Shown here: piece by piece, positions 1 through 5,110 of the stretch
How positions within the stretch are numbered: the first letter of the stretch is position 1
How the letters are laid out: every line of letters begins with the position of its first letter
NCBI GenBank assembly: GCA_947446625.1
Contig: CANFIE010000276.1
Location: 1 to 5,705, forward strand
DNA length: 5,705 nucleotides
From: Acetobacteraceae bacterium
GTDB taxonomy: Bacteria; Pseudomonadota; Alphaproteobacteria; Acetobacterales; Acetobacteraceae
Direction of reading: 5' to 3'
Translations under genes and position numbers: made by a program
The notes under the pieces: generated by a model
The model's database searches: none
The model's input: the letters and a program-made list of their open reading frames with translations, nothing else
Told to the model about the DNA's origin: nothing

Positions 1-31
1 CCCGCCCGATCTGCCGCAGGATAACAAGTTC

Positions 32-868
32 ATGGACGCCTCCACCCTCGCCCCCCGCATCACCGCCCTGTGGGAGCGGCGCGACAGCCTCACCTCCGGC
101 ACCCGGGGCGAGGACCGCCAGATGGTTGAAGCCGCGCTGGAAATGCTGGATTCCGGCAAGGCCCGCGTGGCCGAGAAGGACGCCAGCGGCACCTGGCAGG
201 TGAACCAATGGCTGAAGCAGGCCGTGCTGATGAGCTTCCGCCTGACCGACAGCGCCCCCATGGCCACCGCCGCCGGCGCGTTTGACAAGGTGCCGCTGAA
301 GTTCGCCGACTGGGGTGAGAACCGCTTCAAGGAAGCCGGCTTCCGCGCCGTCCCCGGCGCCGTGGTCCGCAAGAGCGCCTATATCGCCCCCGGCGTGGTG
401 CTGATGCCCAGCTTCGTGAACCTGGGCGCCTATGTGGACCGCAACACCATGGTCGACACCTGGGCCACCGTCGGCAGCTGCGCCCAAATCGGCAAGAACT
501 GCCATTTGTCGGGCGGCGTCGGCATCGGCGGCGTGCTGGAGCCGTTGCAGGCCAACCCGGTGATCATCGAAGACGATTGCTTCATCGGCGCCCGCAGCGA
601 AGTGGCTGAGGGCGTGGTGGTCGAGCGCGGCGCCGTGCTCTCCATGGGTGTGTTCCTGGGCGCCTCCACCAAGATCATCGACCGCGCCACCGGCCAGATC
701 CATATCGGCCGCGTGCCGGCCTATTCCGTGGTGGTGCCTGGCACCATCGCCGGCCGGCCGCTGCCCGATGGTACCCCCGGCCCCGGCCTGTACTGCGCCG
801 TGATCGTGAAGATCGTGGACGAGCAGACCCGCGCCAAGACCAGCATCAACGAGCTGCTGCGCGACTGA
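32..868 (+). CDS. dapD: 2,3,4,5-tetrahydropyridine-2,6-dicarboxylate N-succinyltransferase (DapD)
   Basis: This cytoplasmic enzyme transfers succinyl from succinyl-CoA to tetrahydrodipicolinate in the succinylase branch of diaminopimelate/lysine synthesis. The 278 residues match the usual family length of about 275. Residues 1-100 are the helical N-terminal domain, with the family-like stretch around WQVNQWLKQAVLMSFRL (55-71). Residues 105-235 are a left-handed beta-helix of hexapeptide repeats (AYIAPGVVLMPS, TVGSCAQIG, CFIGARSEVAEGVVV). D142 (in MVDTW) and E190 (in GARSE) match the acidic active-site pair described for the family. The C-terminus (YCAVIVKIVDEQTRAKTSINELLR) is typical. The ATG at 32 has a weak AGGA at 18-21. 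The frame is open to the left edge, so a longer start cannot be fully excluded, but this start gives the normal N-terminus. It shares one base with dapE (TGATG), which implies an operon with coupled translation. Confidence 0.97.
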   Translation: MDASTLAPRITALWERRDSLTSGTRGEDRQMVEAALEMLDSGKARVAEKDASGTWQVNQWLKQAVLMSFRLTDSAPMATAAGAFDKVPLKFADWGENRFKEAGFRAVPGAVVRKSAYIAPGVVLMPSFVNLGAYVDRNTMVDTWATVGSCAQIGKNCHLSGGVGIGGVLEPLQANPVIIEDDCFIGARSEVAEGVVVERGAVLSMGVFLGASTKIIDRATGQIHIGRVPAYSVVVPGTIAGRPLPDGTPGPGLYCAVIVKIVDEQTRAKTSINELLRD

Positions 869-2004
869 TGTCCTCTAATACGCCCACCGACCCCTTGCCG
901 CTGGCGCAGGCACTGATCCGCTGCGCCAGCGTCACCCCGGCCGATGACGGCGCGCTGGGCGTGCTGGAGGCGGCGTTGGCGCCGCTTGGCTTCACCCTGC
1001 ACCGCATGCGGTTCGGAGAGGTGGAAAACCTCTTCGCCCGCCGTGGCACCGGCGCGCCGCATTTCTGCTACGCCGGCCATACCGATGTGGTGCCGCCCGG
1101 CACCGAAGGCTGGCAGGGCAGCCCCTTCGCCGCCGAGGTGCGCGACGGCGTGCTCTACGGCCGCGGCGCCTGCGACATGAAGGGCGGCATCGCCGCCTTC
1201 GTGGCGGGCATGAGCGATTTTGTTGCTGCCAACCCGCGGCATGAAGGCAGCATCAGCCTGCTGATCACCGGCGACGAGGAAGGCCCCAGCGTGGACGGCA
1301 CCAGGAAGGTGCTGGAATGGATGCAGGCCAACAACCACATCCCCGACATGGCCCTGGTGGGCGAGCCGACCAGCAAGGTGACGCTGGGCGACACCTTGAA
1401 GATCGGCCGGCGCGGCAGCATGACCGCCTACATCACCCTGCACGGCACCCAGGGCCACAGCGCCTACCCGCAGCGCGCCGACAACCCCATCCACCGCCTG
1501 GTGCGCGTGCTGCATCGGCTGACAACCAACCCGCTGGACCAAGGCAGCGACTGGTTCGAGGCCACCACCCTGCAAGTGACCGGGCTGGATGTTGGCAACA
1601 CCGCCAACAACGTCATCCCGCCCGCCGCGCGTTGCATGATCAACATCCGCTTCAATGATCTCCACACCAGCGCCAGCATCACCGAACACCTGCACGCCGC
1701 CCTGCGCGCCGAGGATGCGCGCTACGACATGCGCATCAGCGTCTCGGGCGAAAGCTTCGTGACCAAGCCCGGCGCCTATGTGGATGCGCTGAAGCGCGCC
1801 GTGGCCGAGCAGACCGGGGTGGAACCGCAGCTGGATACCGGCGGCGGTACCTCTGACGCGCGCTTCATCACCAATTACTGCCCGGTGGTGGAGTTGGGCG
1901 GCGTTGGCACCACCATGCACCAGGTGAACGAAGCCGTGCCGGTGGCCGAGCTGCGCGCCCTGGCCGGGCTGTATCGCGGCGTGCTTGAGCAGGTGTTCCG
2001 CTGA
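868..2004 (+). CDS. dapE: Succinyl-diaminopimelate desuccinylase (DapE), M20 metallohydrolase
   Basis: DapE hydrolyses N-succinyl-L,L-diaminopimelate to L,L-diaminopimelate and succinate, following DapD and the aminotransferase step. At 378 residues it has full family length. The di-zinc site of M20 peptidases is intact: H71 and D73 in GHTDVVP, bridging D103 in ACDMKGG, general base E137 and ligand E138 in GDEEG, E166 in GEPTS, and H351 in TTMHQVNE. The dimerisation (lid) domain lies at roughly residues 180-295, including GRRGSMTAYITLHGTQGHSAYP. GGGTSDARF (325-333) is the conserved DapE stretch before the last metal ligand. These motifs favour DapE over related M20 enzymes such as ArgE, and the adjacent dapD confirms it. 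The start shares one base with the dapD stop. The third base of the codons is strongly G/C. No frameshift or missing catalytic residue was seen. Confidence 0.97.
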   Translation: MSSNTPTDPLPLAQALIRCASVTPADDGALGVLEAALAPLGFTLHRMRFGEVENLFARRGTGAPHFCYAGHTDVVPPGTEGWQGSPFAAEVRDGVLYGRGACDMKGGIAAFVAGMSDFVAANPRHEGSISLLITGDEEGPSVDGTRKVLEWMQANNHIPDMALVGEPTSKVTLGDTLKIGRRGSMTAYITLHGTQGHSAYPQRADNPIHRLVRVLHRLTTNPLDQGSDWFEATTLQVTGLDVGNTANNVIPPAARCMINIRFNDLHTSASITEHLHAALRAEDARYDMRISVSGESFVTKPGAYVDALKRAVAEQTGVEPQLDTGGGTSDARFITNYCPVVELGGVGTTMHQVNEAVPVAELRALAGLYRGVLEQVFR

Positions 2005-2063
2005 GCGACCCCGCCCCCGCACCCGCGCCCAAGCCCAAGCCCTTGGGGCCGCCGCCGCTCGGC

Positions 2064-2621
2064 ATGGTCATTCGTGCCGGGCTGCGCGGCGCCTTCATGC
2101 TGGCGCGCGGCCGGTCCGAAGGGCTGATGCTGATTGAGGAAAGCCCGGCCGGTGCCGGGCGCAGCTTCTGGGCTGGGGCGCTGTGCGTGCCGGTTTTCGT
2201 GCTGCTGCGGCTGCTTTCGTGGTGGATGGGCGCCACGCCCCGCGCCGGCATTCCATTTTCGCTGCTGGCCGGCCTGGTGGCCGAGATTGCCATCTGGGTG
2301 GGTTTTGCCCTGGCCAGCCAGCAACTGGCCATTGCCACGGCGCGCGAAAAGCAGTGGCCGCATTTCCTGGCGGCGTGGAACTGGGGCAATGCCGTGCAGT
2401 ACACGCTGCTGCTGGGCCTTACCTTGCCCAGCCTGCTGGGCCTGCCGGAGACGCTGGGCTTTGGCCTGGGGCTGGCGGCCTTTGGCTATGCGCTGTGGCT
2501 GGAATGGTTCATCGCCAAGGAAGCGCTGCATATTCCCGGAGGCCGGGCGGCGATGTTCGTGGCGCTGGACCTGATCCTCGGCATGTTCATCGGTGGCTTT
2601 GTCGGCAAGATTACCGGTTAG
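2064..2621 (+). CDS. Unrecognised integral membrane protein, about five TM helices, third gene of the dap operon
   Basis: From the ATG at 2064 this is a 185-residue, very hydrophobic protein. Likely membrane helices lie near residues 35-55, 63-85, 108-127, 130-150 and 162-181, separated by short polar loops such as ATAREKQWPH (91-100) and IAKEALHIPGG (150-160). No catalytic motif is visible. The general shape resembles small YIP1-like membrane proteins, but I do not recognise the family and assign no function. The start is uncertain. The frame is open back to 1989, with a TTG at 2043 and a CTG at 2001 that overlaps the dapE stop; the intervening codons read SDPAPAPAPKPKPLGPPPLG and use G/C-ending codons as real coding sequence does. 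Only the CTG has a plausible ribosome site (AGG at 1991-1993). Cotranscription with dapE is likely. It ends 58 bases before the convergent truA stop. Confidence 0.8.
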   Translation: MVIRAGLRGAFMLARGRSEGLMLIEESPAGAGRSFWAGALCVPVFVLLRLLSWWMGATPRAGIPFSLLAGLVAEIAIWVGFALASQQLAIATAREKQWPHFLAAWNWGNAVQYTLLLGLTLPSLLGLPETLGFGLGLAAFGYALWLEWFIAKEALHIPGGRAAMFVALDLILGMFIGGFVGKITG

Positions 2622-2679
2622 AGCCTGATCCGCGCAGGCGGCATCGCCGGAGCGGTGAAGCAGCCTCTCAAACAACGGT
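2622..2679. other. Gap between convergent genes with weak hairpins
   Basis: This short gap separates the stop of the membrane-protein gene from the truA stop on the opposite strand. It contains GCCTG (2623-2627) paired with CAGGC (2635-2639) around a 7-base loop, and a small CGGC-ATC-GCCG hairpin at 2639-2649. Neither is followed by a T run on either strand, so this is not a convincing intrinsic terminator. Transcription from both sides may end here by another route or read through. The sequence could also be a remnant of an extragenic repeat. Confidence 0.3.
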
Positions 2680-3441
2680 CTAAACCCAGTCCGGCTCGGC
2701 CTCGTAGCGCACGAAGGCGAAGGTGAGGCCTTCGGGCGGGGCGGTCATGCCGGCCTGGGTGCGGTCGGCGCTTTCCAGCACCCGGCGGGGCCAGGCCACG
2801 CCGCGCTTGCCCAGGCCCACATCCACCAGCGTGCCCACCAGGTTGCGCACCTGGTGATGCAGGAAGCTGCGGGCCTCGGCCTCCACAATCACCTCGGCCC
2901 CCTGGCGGGAAACCCAGAGCCTATCAAGCGTGCGGAGCGCTGATTTGGCCTGGCAGGCGGCGGCGCGGTAGGCCGAGAAATCATGCTTGCCGAGCAGTTG
3001 CTGGGCGGCGGCGTGCATCGCCTCCACGTCCAGCCGCACCGGAATATGCCAGACCCGGCCTTCATCCAGCGCCGGCCGGGCGCGGCGGTTGAGGATGCGG
3101 TAGCGGTAGCCGCGATGCACCGCGCTGAAGCGGGCATTCCAGCCTTCCGGCGCCAGGGCGGCGCGCAGCACGGCAACCGGGTGCGGCTTGGTGTGGAAGT
3201 TCAAAGCCTCCCGCAGTTTTTCCGGGGCGATGCTGCGGGCCAGGTCCAGCATCACCACCTGGCCCTCGGCATGCACCCCAGCGTCGGTGCGGCCGGCGGC
3301 GATGGTGGTGGGGGGCGTGCCGTTGTTCAGCATGGCGGCGGCTTCCTCCAGCACCTGCTGCACCGAGGCACCGTTTTCCTGCCGCTGCCAACCGACGAAG
3401 GGCGTGCCGCAATACTCCACCGTCAACGCATACAGCGTCAT
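2680..3441 (-). CDS. truA: tRNA pseudouridine(38-40) synthase (TruA)
   Basis: TruA isomerises uridines 38-40 in the anticodon stem-loop of many tRNAs to pseudouridine. The 253-residue product has the family landmarks in order: start MTLYALTVEYCGTPFVGWQRQ, catalytic aspartate D53 in GRTDAGVHA (50-58), ARFSA (103-107), the YRY pair with active-site tyrosine (112-114), HDFSAYRA (153-160), SFLHHQVRNLVG (192-203) and APPEGLTF (234-241). The length is typical of bacterial TruA. Its ATG overlaps the TGA of the upstream fmt by four bases (ATGA at 3438-3441), so it is probably translated by coupling to fmt from one message. An fmt-truA pair is a common alphaproteobacterial arrangement. No damage to the frame was seen. 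Confidence 0.97.
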   Translation of the reverse strand: MTLYALTVEYCGTPFVGWQRQENGASVQQVLEEAAAMLNNGTPPTTIAAGRTDAGVHAEGQVVMLDLARSIAPEKLREALNFHTKPHPVAVLRAALAPEGWNARFSAVHRGYRYRILNRRARPALDEGRVWHIPVRLDVEAMHAAAQQLLGKHDFSAYRAAACQAKSALRTLDRLWVSRQGAEVIVEAEARSFLHHQVRNLVGTLVDVGLGKRGVAWPRRVLESADRTQAGMTAPPEGLTFAFVRYEAEPDWV

Positions 3442-4334
3442 GCCAGCACCGGGGGCAGGGTGTAGCCGCGCAGCAGGTCTGCCGCCGGCATGGGGCCGCG
3501 GCCGGGGCGTTGCAGCCGCAGCAGCCGCAGCGCGCCCGCGCCGGTGGCCACCAGGGCCGGACCGATGACGGTACCGGGCGGGCCGGAACCTGCGGCGGGC
3601 TCGGCGGCCAACAGGCGCAGGGTTTCAGTGCCGGCGGTGAAGTAGGTGCCGGGCCAGGGGTTCAGGGCGCGCACCTGCCTGTCCAGCGCATCGGCGGGCT
3701 GCGACCAGTCCAGCTTGCCATCCGCCTTGCTGAGCTTGGGGGCGTAGGTGACGCCGGCCTCTGGCTGCGGCGTGGGGCTGGGCGGCGCGGCCAGGGCTTG
3801 CAGGATGAGGCTGGCACCGAGCGCCGAGAGCGCGTCATGCAGTTCCGGCGTGGTGGTGCGGGGGCCGATGGGCGTGGCGGCGCCGAGCAGCATGGGGCCG
3901 GTATCCAGCCCTTCCTCCATCTGCATGATGGTGATGCCGGATTCGGTGTCTCCCGCCAGGATGGCGGCCTGGATGGGCCCGGCGCCGCGCCAGCGCGGCA
4001 GCAGCGAGGCGTGGATGTTCAGGCAACCCAGGCGTGGCGCGCTGAGCATGGCCGGCGGCAGGATGAGGCCATAGGCGGCCACCACCGCCACATCCAGCTT
4101 CAGGGCGGCGAAGGCGGCGTGCTGGGCTTCGTCGCGGCGGACCCGTGCGGGGGTGCGCACTTCCAGGCCCAATTCCAGCGCGGCCTGATGCACGGGGCAG
4201 GGGGTTTCGCGCTGGCCGCGCCCGGCAGGGCGGGGCGGCTGGGTATAGACGGCGGCGACCTCGTGCCCCGCCGCATGCAGGGCGCGGAGCGCGGGCACCG
4301 AGAATTCCGGGCTGCCCATGAAGGCGATGCGCAT
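3438..4334 (-). CDS. fmt: Methionyl-tRNA formyltransferase (Fmt)
   Basis: Fmt formylates the amino group of initiator Met-tRNA using 10-formyltetrahydrofolate. The 298-residue protein begins MRIAFMGSPEFSVPALRAL. Its catalytic Rossmann domain carries N106 and H108 (in LNIHASLLPRWRGAGPI) and D144 (in MEEGLDTGPML), the triad used by the family, with the folate-site SLLPxxRGxxPI signature. A Pro-rich linker near 182-192 leads to the C-terminal OB-like domain (YAPKLSKADGKLDW, RALNPWPGTYF). It is slightly shorter than the about 315-residue E. coli enzyme, mostly at the C-terminal end. The frame is open for a further 170 codons upstream through repeats, but the ATG at 4334 is preceded by AGGAA and gives the standard N-terminus. 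No def gene lies immediately upstream, although def-fmt is a frequent pairing. Confidence 0.96.
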   Translation of the reverse strand: MRIAFMGSPEFSVPALRALHAAGHEVAAVYTQPPRPAGRGQRETPCPVHQAALELGLEVRTPARVRRDEAQHAAFAALKLDVAVVAAYGLILPPAMLSAPRLGCLNIHASLLPRWRGAGPIQAAILAGDTESGITIMQMEEGLDTGPMLLGAATPIGPRTTTPELHDALSALGASLILQALAAPPSPTPQPEAGVTYAPKLSKADGKLDWSQPADALDRQVRALNPWPGTYFTAGTETLRLLAAEPAAGSGPPGTVIGPALVATGAGALRLLRLQRPGRGPMPAADLLRGYTLPPVLA

Positions 4335-4344
4335 GGCGGGGGCG

Positions 4345-4349
4345 TTCCT
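4345..4349 (-). promoter_or_regulatory. Ribosome binding site of fmt
   Basis: On the minus strand AGGAA lies 10 bases before the fmt ATG (4334-4332). It supports this start over the much longer upstream extension of the same open frame, which would run through the tandem repeat array. Confidence 0.6.
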
Positions 4350-4450
4350 GTGCGTGGCTGCCGGGCGTAGCGCCGATGCCGGGGCGGGGGCAAGCCGGGG
4401 CGAGGTTTCGCCGGGTTTTTGGCGGCGCTGCGGGGAACGGACAAATAGGT

Positions 4451-4691
4451 GGGGTGTGGGTTGGTAGGGTGCGCTGGGTGCGGCGGCGTGGATTGCTGGG
4501 ACGGGCCAGGCCAGGACGGTGTTTTGGTGGGCGATGCGGGGATCGGACAAATAGGTGGGATTGGGGTTGGCGGGGTGGTGTTGGGTGCGGCGGTGTGGAT
4601 GGCCGGGGTGGGCCGGCCATGACGGTGTTTGGGTGGGCGGTGAGGGTTTCGGACAAATAGGCCGGGTTTGGGCTTGGTAGGGTGCGCTGGG
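4451..4691 (+). other. Three periodic G-quadruplex-type motifs
   Basis: Each full repeat unit has four runs of at least three G with loops of seven bases or fewer, just after the CGGACAAAT box: 4451-4478 (loops 3, 6, 6), 4557-4585 (loops 3, 5, 7) and 4664-4691 (loops 3, 7, 6). They lie on the plus strand, which is the template strand for fmt. Folding is inferred from the pattern only; a G-rich genome makes chance matches more likely. Confidence 0.55.
4599..4620. repeat. Palindrome inside repeat unit 2
   Basis: ATGGCCGG (4599-4606) pairs perfectly with CCGGCCAT (4613-4620) around a 6-base loop. Read on the minus strand it belongs to a GTCATGGCCGG...CCGGCCATCC pattern that, from memory, recurs as an extragenic palindrome in alphaproteobacterial genomes. 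I could not search to confirm this. Confidence 0.7.
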
Positions 4692-4704
4692 TGCGGCGGC
4701 GTGG

Positions 4705-4727
4705 ATGGCCAGGACAGGCCCGGCCAT
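4705..4727. repeat. Partial palindrome inside repeat unit 3
   Basis: ATGGCC (4705-4710) pairs with GGCCAT (4722-4727) around an 11-base loop, at the position equivalent to the palindrome of unit 2 with one extra base. The corresponding stretch of unit 1 (about 4492-4517) has lost the pairing, which suggests the units have diverged since duplication. Confidence 0.6.
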
Positions 4728-4793
4728 GACAGCTCTCACGGGGTGGTGCGGGGAACGGACAAATGGGTGGGAGCGCAGGAGCGGAGGCCGGCC

Positions 4794-4815
4794 GGGAGGG
4801 GCAGGGGGCCGAGGG
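4794..4815 (+). other. Strong G-quadruplex-type motif beyond the array
   Basis: G runs of 3, 4, 5 and 3 are separated by loops of 1, 2 and 4 bases, making this the most compact quadruplex pattern in the window. It sits between the end of the tandem array and the A/T-rich island that may hold the fmt promoter. Confidence 0.55.
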
Positions 4816-4908
4816 CGGATGCGGTTGGCAAAGAACAGGAACAAGCAAAGATATAGGAAAATAGTCCACTCTGCAAGCGGCGCGGTTCCGAGTCGGGCGG
4901 CGCGGCCC

Positions 4909-4948
4909 TAGAGCACTATGCGCCCTGATGGGCGCATTTCGTGCTCTA
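4909..4948. repeat. Extragenic palindrome 1 of the pyrF leader
   Basis: The outer stem is TAGAGCAC (4909-4916) with GTGCTCTA (4941-4948), all eight pairs matching. A small internal loop (1 base against 3) separates it from the inner stem ATGCGCCC (4918-4925) with GGGCGCAT (4930-4937), closed by a TGAT loop. No T run follows, so it is not a standard terminator. Confidence 0.85.
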
Positions 4949-4985
4949 TAACTATTTGATACTAGAGCAAGAAATCCGTTCTGAT
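4947..4985 (+). promoter_or_regulatory. Weak candidate promoter elements for pyrF
   Basis: TATAAC (4947-4952) matches five of six bases of the sigma-70 -10 consensus but has no good -35 partner. TTGATA (4956-4961) matches five of six -35 bases with TCTGAT (4980-4985) 18 bases later, though this -10 lies in the stem of palindrome 2. Either would place palindrome sequence in the pyrF 5' leader. This is a guess from consensus only. Confidence 0.2.
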
Positions 4986-5013
4986 GATTCCATCAGAACG
5001 GATATTGCTCTAG
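4962..5013. repeat. Extragenic palindrome 2 of the pyrF leader
   Basis: The outer stem CTAGAGCAA (4962-4970) pairs with TTGCTCTAG (5005-5013). After an internal loop of 3 bases against 1, the inner stem ATCCGTTCTGATG (4974-4986) pairs over all 13 bases with 4991-5003 around an ATTC loop. It has the same architecture and nearly the same outer arm as palindrome 1, 13 bases away. CTAGAGCA-bounded palindromes of this kind are, from memory, dispersed in alphaproteobacterial genomes. Confidence 0.88.
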
Positions 5014-5030
5014 AGACTTGGCTTGCGCGG

Positions 5031-5069
5031 CTGATTCACGCCGCTGGTGATTCCACCGGCGAGGATCAG
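5031..5069. repeat. Extragenic palindrome 3 of the pyrF leader
   Basis: The outer CTGAT (5031-5035) pairs with ATCAG (5065-5069). Inside, CGCC (5039-5042) and GGTG (5046-5049), interrupted by a 3-base bulge, pair with CACC (5054-5057) and GGCG (5058-5061) around an ATTC loop. The apex TGATTCCA is identical to that of palindrome 2. The pairing is less perfect than in the other two, and an alternative GCGGC/GCCGC hairpin at 5027-5044 competes with it. Confidence 0.65.
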
Positions 5070-5097
5070 ACGCTAAACAGGCCCACCACCCCCTGCC

Positions 5098-5101
5098 GGA
5101 G
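5098..5101 (+). promoter_or_regulatory. Ribosome binding site of pyrF
   Basis: GGAG lies 9 bases before the ATG at 5111. It favours this start over the second in-frame ATG at 5138, which has no comparable site. Confidence 0.7.
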
Positions 5102-5110
5102 ACTCCCCCC

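Larger units (their letters stand above)
4438..4772. repeat. Tandem array with 106-base period, three full units plus a partial fourth
   Basis: The box CGGACAAATAGG starts at 4438, 4544 and 4650, and a one-mismatch copy (CGGACAAATGGG) starts at 4756, so all three intervals are exactly 106 bases. The first three units stay similar throughout: a G-rich segment, then GGGTGCGGCGG(C/T)GTGGAT, then a palindromic segment, then a G/T-rich tail. A few single-base length differences inside units cancel out. Units 1 and 3 share 33 identical bases (4461-4493 and 4674-4706). The bases before the box are GCGGGGA(A/T) in front of units 1, 2 and 4 but differ in front of unit 3. Similarity in the fourth copy stops at about 4772. 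About 29 bases before 4438 resemble the end of a unit. Because 106 is not a multiple of 3, the array is unlikely to encode a repeat protein. Confidence 0.92.
4335..5110. other. 776-base intergenic region between divergent fmt and pyrF, rich in repeats
   Basis: No convincing gene is present. Positions 4335-4437 hold the fmt leader, with a CGCCG/CGGCG hairpin at 4409-4427 (9-base loop). Positions 4438-4772 hold the 106-base tandem array, very G-rich on the plus strand. Positions 4794-4815 hold a G-quadruplex motif. Positions 4820-4875 are a relatively A/T-rich island, the most promoter-like composition in the gap; it has TTGGCA at 4825-4830 and GATATA at 4850-4855, but the 19-base spacing is poor. 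Positions 4909-5069 hold three palindromes, and 5070-5110 lead to the pyrF ribosome site. The region must contain promoters for both fmt and pyrF, but none can be fixed from sequence alone. Confidence 0.85.

Noticed and set aside
721..2022. 433-codon minus-strand frame antisense to dapE
   Set aside because: It is a shadow frame of a G/C-rich gene: His/Ala/Gly-rich with no domain pattern, while the plus strand encodes a complete DapE with all metal ligands.
3510..4370. 286-codon plus-strand frame antisense to fmt
   Set aside because: It is a Gly/Gln/Arg-rich shadow of Fmt; the opposite strand carries the full catalytic motifs.
4409..4427. Hairpin CGCCG/CGGCG as an intrinsic terminator
   Set aside because: The T run is within the loop rather than after the stem, and no upstream gene ends here.
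4332..4438. fmt ATG lying exactly one period (106 bases) before the first repeat box
   Set aside because: There is no box at 4332 and unit similarity extends only about 29 bases upstream of 4438, so the coincidence is probably chance.
4438..4772. CRISPR array
   Set aside because: The units are similar over their whole length, with no short repeat and unique-spacer pattern, the period is too long, and no cas gene is present.
3438..4844. Long 468-codon minus-strand frame giving Fmt a 170-residue N-terminal extension
   Set aside because: The extension is low-complexity Pro/His/Arg sequence translated from the 106-base array. Fmt's normal N-terminus and an AGGAA site lie at 4334. The similar peptides (AIHAAAPSAPYQ) from units 1 and 3 arise only because two units differ by 213 bases, a multiple of three.
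4376..4911. Small plus-strand frames across the 106-base array
   Set aside because: Gly/Arg/Trp-rich translations of G-rich repeats; the 106-base period changes frame each unit, so no repeat protein is maintained.
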